17,910 nt of DNA from Methanospirillum hungatei (lineage in GTDB: Archaea > Halobacteriota > Methanomicrobia > Methanomicrobiales > Methanospirillaceae): contig NZ_JAIWNS010000069.1 of NCBI RefSeq assembly GCF_020216685.1, positions 1 to 17,910 of the forward strand, read 5' to 3'. The notes beneath the pieces are model-generated. The model made no database searches. It worked only from the letters and a program-made list of their open reading frames with translations, and had not been told where the DNA came from. A program made the position numbers and the translations under genes. Shown one piece after another: positions 15,341 through 17,910 of the stretch (positions are counted from its first letter, which is position 1; every line of letters starts with the position of its first letter).

Positions 15341-16087
15341 ATGATTTCTAACAGAAACTGGTTGATCTTATTTGCTCTCTCCTTATGTTGCACTTCCTTT
15401 CTTCTTTTTCTTCTTCATTATGAGGTCTTTCATGATGTTCACCATATTCTTATCTATACCATCCATGACCTGGCTTTCCTACCAATAGAAGTCCTCCTTG
15501 TGACTTTGATTTTACATCAGATGCTTGAGCACCGGGCTATGAAGAACAAACTCAATAAACTGAACATGGTAATCGGAGTTTTTTTTTCAGAGATCGGAAC
15601 TCCACTGCTCAGGTTTTTTTCTGAACATGACAAAAATCATACAGAAAAGATAACTTTTTTTTCATCAATGAAAACGTGGGATATACCACAATATCAGAAA
15701 AAACAAAAAGAGGTACTAACCCTGCCATGTTCGGTCACCATAACCTTACATGATCTGATTCCCCTGAGAAATCTGTTGGTGATGAAAGAAGATCTTCTGG
15801 TCAGGATGCTGGAAAACCCGGTACTTTTAGAGCATGAATCTTTCACCGATGTCTTGCAGGCAGTTTTTCACCTGACCGAAGAACTCAAGCACCGGGGAGA
15901 GTGTACAAACCTGCCTGATAGTGATATAGGTCATGTATCGGGGGATATAAGCCGGGCTTATTCTATGATGATCCCAGTCTGGCTCTCATACCTCACATAT
16001 CTGAAAATTCATTATCCTTATCTGCATTCTCTTGCAGTGCGGACAAATCCATTTACCGAAACCGAGGATGTGATTATCAGGGAGTAA
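15341..16087 (+). CDS. Two-helix membrane protein of unknown function
   Basis: Not recognised beyond a resemblance to conserved hypothetical membrane proteins of methanogens. 248 residues. Two N-terminal membrane helices (about 7-25, WLILFALSLCCTSFLLFLL, and 36-60, ending VLLVTLILHQML) joined by a His-rich turn (HYEVFHDVHH). A basic segment follows (EHRAMKNKLNKLNMVIGVFF), probably the start of a cytoplasmic part by the positive-inside rule, then a mainly helical domain (SEIGTPLLRFFSEHDKN, VLQAVFHLTEELKHRGE, YLTYLKIHYPYLHSLAVRT). No catalytic motif seen. It starts 56 bases after the protease gene with no clear Shine-Dalgarno sequence or terminator between, so read-through from the protease is possible. 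It is convergent with the response regulator. A signalling role is conceivable but unproven. Confidence 0.72.
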   Translation: MISNRNWLILFALSLCCTSFLLFLLHYEVFHDVHHILIYTIHDLAFLPIEVLLVTLILHQMLEHRAMKNKLNKLNMVIGVFFSEIGTPLLRFFSEHDKNHTEKITFFSSMKTWDIPQYQKKQKEVLTLPCSVTITLHDLIPLRNLLVMKEDLLVRMLENPVLLEHESFTDVLQAVFHLTEELKHRGECTNLPDSDIGHVSGDISRAYSMMIPVWLSYLTYLKIHYPYLHSLAVRTNPFTETEDVIIRE

Positions 16088-16137
16088 AAATGTCCAATCG
16101 CTTTATCATAGTGAAAAAATATTATCAGAAGACCAAT

Positions 16138-17328
16138 TTAGGTTTTTTCATATCTGCCGGCTGGTTCAATGGAGATGACAACTATCTCTTGAACCATCTG
16201 CGTTTCAGGGTCAAGGACCGGGCTGTATGTCCTGATAAAGCTCCGGGTATCTTCGGTATATCGCTCACAAACTGATTGTTTTGTAACAATGACCTTTTGA
16301 ATATGATATTCAAACCGATCGGTTGCTGCTTTATCATGGTAATCCCCATAATAAGTCCCGATATATCCTCCGGTAATCCCCAGCCTTTTCTGGTGATGAG
16401 AATTCATAAATATATACCTGCATTCAGGATCGACGGCATACACTGAGTCCTGCATGGCTTCAACAAGGATTTTATAATGTTCTTCAAGGGTACTGACCGT
16501 CTTTTCAAGCGTCCGGGTATGAGTGATCTCAGTAGAAATTACCGTAGCTGCAATGGTAAGACCAAGGATTTCATTCCTGACCGGGCTGATGGTTCTGACA
16601 AACCACCGATCACCTTTTCTATATTCATCATGAACCGGTCTGCTCTCTTCGATGACCACTTTTATGAGATTTAAAAAATGCCCGGTTTCTTCATCTGAAT
16701 GAAGATCTTCATAGTAATAATTATGAAAATCCTGGTCACTGATTCCAAGACGGGCTTTATGATGAGAGTTCATGAAAAGATATTTGCCCCTCTTGTCAAC
16801 CATGTAGATAGAATCCTGAGTACATTCCACAAGGGTTTTATAATTTGTTTCAGACTGGATGAGGGCTTCTTCTATCCTCTTTCTCATAACAGCCTGATGA
16901 ATCATATTCCGAAGCTCGGCAAACTGAACTTTTGGTTCAGACCCTTTCTGAAGGTAAAAATCAGCCCCTGAATTTAATGCCTCGATAACAATTTCTTCCC
17001 GGCTTCTTCCGGTAAAGATGATGAAGGGTTTTTCAAGTCCCATCCTCTTGATGGTTTTTAAAAATTCAATCCCATCCATCTGGGGCATTTCATAATCAGA
17101 GACAATAGCATCATATTTATGCTCACGGAGCATTTCTATCGCAGTTATAGCCGATGTGCTGGTTTCAACTACGATGTCCCCGCCCCTTTCAAGAAAGATC
17201 CGGGTTATATCCAGAAGTTCTGCCTGGTCATCAACAAGCAGAATTTTTATGACCGTCATATGCACAGAGGGATGTTCATGATCCAAATAAAGACAATCGC
17301 CATTTTTTATGAGATTGTAATGTACCAT
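16138..17328 (-). CDS. Response regulator with two PAS domains and no kinase
   Basis: Cytoplasmic phospho-receiver plus sensor protein, 396 residues. The receiver domain (about 26-145) has the acidic pair Asp33/Asp34 (ILLVDDQ), phospho-acceptor Asp78 (IVSDYEMPQMDG), Thr106 (IFTGRS) and Lys128 (LQKGSEP), so it should accept phosphate. A helical linker leads to PAS 1 (about 158-275) and PAS 2 (about 285-395). Both carry QDS(I/V)Y.VD and MNSHH..RLGI, so the pair arose by internal duplication. No histidine-kinase, DNA-binding or cyclase output follows the second PAS domain. The start at 17328 is backed by GAGGT (minus strand, three bases upstream); ATG 17259 gives the more usual MTVIKILLVDD start but has no Shine-Dalgarno sequence. 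TATATTTAA at 17389-17381 fits as its TATA box. Confidence 0.88.
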   Translation of the reverse strand: MVHYNLIKNGDCLYLDHEHPSVHMTVIKILLVDDQAELLDITRIFLERGGDIVVETSTSAITAIEMLREHKYDAIVSDYEMPQMDGIEFLKTIKRMGLEKPFIIFTGRSREEIVIEALNSGADFYLQKGSEPKVQFAELRNMIHQAVMRKRIEEALIQSETNYKTLVECTQDSIYMVDKRGKYLFMNSHHKARLGISDQDFHNYYYEDLHSDEETGHFLNLIKVVIEESRPVHDEYRKGDRWFVRTISPVRNEILGLTIAATVISTEITHTRTLEKTVSTLEEHYKILVEAMQDSVYAVDPECRYIFMNSHHQKRLGITGGYIGTYYGDYHDKAATDRFEYHIQKVIVTKQSVCERYTEDTRSFIRTYSPVLDPETQMVQEIVVISIEPAGRYEKT

Positions 17329-17584
17329 TGTACCTCTTACATAAAAAAGGGGTTGGATATGTCAACCATTATGCAAATAATTAAATATAGAAGGTAAAAT
17401 ATGTCGGTAATTATGAAGAGAGTACTTATAATAAGAAGCACATTTCATGTACACGCTATGGATTAATCTTTTTTCAAGTGAGTGATTCCATTACGTTCTC
17501 TAAATCATAATTCGTTATTCCGGATACTCCAAATTAGTTTGAATATATAGATATACTTTATCCTCCAATTATCATTCATACCCA
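17329..17584. promoter_or_regulatory. Divergent intergenic promoter region, response regulator / substrate-binding protein
   Basis: 256 A/T-rich bases without a gene. Minus-strand TATA-like TATATTTAA (17389-17381) predicts a start near 17359 and a leader of about 30 bases. Plus-strand ATATATAGATATAC (17543-17556) predicts a start near 17573-17581 and almost no leader before ATG 17585. CTTATAATAAG (17425-17435) is an 11-base palindrome of low complexity between them. Assignment rests on composition and spacing. Confidence 0.35.
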
Positions 17585-17910
17585 ATGAGACGAAGACTGG
17601 ATCCAGACTCCCGGATACCCTGGCACCACAAAGTTTTACTCTGTTTATTTATTATATGCACCCCTCTGTCATGCGGGTGTGTTGAAGAAAAATCTCCGCA
17701 AATAAACGAGACCATCACTATCGGTATACTCCTTCCATTATCCGGTGAACTGGCCGGACGTGGAAATGAATGCCTGAACGGCTCTATTCTGGCTATTGAA
17801 GAGATAAATAAAAATGGAGGGATTCGATCCAAAGAAGGCCGCTTACTCAGATATATCATCGCTGACTCAAAAGGGAATGCAACCATTGGTGCGATGAAAA
17901 CGAAAGAACT
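17585..17910 (+). CDS. ABC-type substrate-binding lipoprotein (branched-chain amino acid / type 1 periplasmic fold), 3' end outside the window
   Basis: The frame opens at ATG 17585 and runs past the right edge, so only 108 residues are seen. Basic N terminus (MRRRLDPDSR), hydrophobic core VLLCLFIICTPLS, then CGCVEEKSP, a lipoprotein-type cysteine cluster suggesting a lipid-anchored surface protein. The mature part starts TITIGILLPLSGELAGRGNE, then NGSILAIEEINKNGGI and LLRYIIADSKGNAT: the opening strand, helix and strand of the type 1 periplasmic-binding fold used by LivJ-like proteins. Ligand unknown. It is divergent from the PAS response regulator. In methanogens such domains also occur fused to signalling proteins, which the missing 3' part could reveal. 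No Shine-Dalgarno sequence is visible. Confidence 0.82.
   Translation, partial: MRRRLDPDSRIPWHHKVLLCLFIICTPLSCGCVEEKSPQINETITIGILLPLSGELAGRGNECLNGSILAIEEINKNGGIRSKEGRLLRYIIADSKGNATIGAMKTKE

Noticed and set aside
16090..16275. Small + strand ORF of 61 codons right after the two-helix membrane protein
   Set aside because: Mostly antisense to the 3' end of the response regulator, without family features or Shine-Dalgarno sequence.
17359..17415. Imperfect direct repeat ATGTCaaccATTATG / ATGTCggtaATTATG
   Set aside because: Only 11 of 15 positions match in A/T-rich sequence; consistent with chance.
17401..17466. 21-codon ORF in the divergent spacer
   Set aside because: Too short, no ribosome binding site or recognisable peptide.
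1..17910. CRISPR array, tRNA/rRNA genes, insertion sequences
   Set aside because: No regularly spaced repeats, tRNA-like cloverleaf, rRNA core sequence, transposase or terminal inverted repeats were recognised by eye.

Overview
The window looks like a euryarchaeal methanogen chromosome of the Methanomicrobiales, most likely Methanospirillum or a close relative. The signs are the archaeal L11-L1-L10(P0)-L12(P1) ribosomal cluster, a fused hexulose-6-phosphate synthase/RraA-like protein, a DUF3821 surface protein, secreted proteases with PKD and dockerin-like modules, an AAA-ATPase/PD-(D/E)XK family member, and a response regulator with PAS domains but no kinase. Several genes also have archaeal TATA boxes that predict little or no 5' leader. 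The genus call is inference from gene content and was not tested by a search.

Layout. 1-2198: 3' part of rpl11, then rpl1, rplP0 and rpl12 on the + strand. The L11-L1 spacer folds into a two-stem element that overlaps the L1 Shine-Dalgarno sequence. 2285-3674 (minus): msrA followed one base later by a secreted alkaline-phosphatase-superfamily protein. 3750-4793: a DUF3821 surface protein with a Pro/Thr-rich stalk and a C-terminal membrane anchor. 4873-6423: an AAA-ATPase/PD-(D/E)XK gene broken by an in-frame TGA that removes the catalytic E-x-K. 6496-7017: nitroreductase. 7059-8702 (minus): secreted subtilisin-like protease with a propeptide and dockerin-like calcium repeats. 8864-10153: hexulose-6-phosphate synthase/RraA fusion. 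10254-11926: a MarR regulator and an MFS exporter overlapping as ATGA, preceded by two palindromic operator-like sites on the promoter. 11994-15284: a roughly 1,100-residue secreted papain-type protease with lectin-like, PKD, beta-helix and duplicated C-terminal modules. 15341-16087: an unrecognised two-helix membrane protein. 16138-17328 (minus): response regulator with two PAS domains. 17585 to the window end: start of a type 1 periplasmic-binding (ABC substrate-binding) lipoprotein, divergent from the regulator.

How the parts fit. The left end is translation machinery, probably with feedback control at L1. The rest is accessory: cell-surface and secreted hydrolases, oxidative repair (MsrA), a small drug-response-type MarR/MFS operon, pentose-phosphate supply through the HPS fusion, and signalling and solute-sensing genes at the right end. 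No CRISPR array, tRNA, rRNA or insertion sequence was found, and no gene-free stretch exceeds 300 bases. The closest to an undescribed system are the L1 leader structure and the MarR tandem operator; no new multi-gene defence or metabolic system is apparent.
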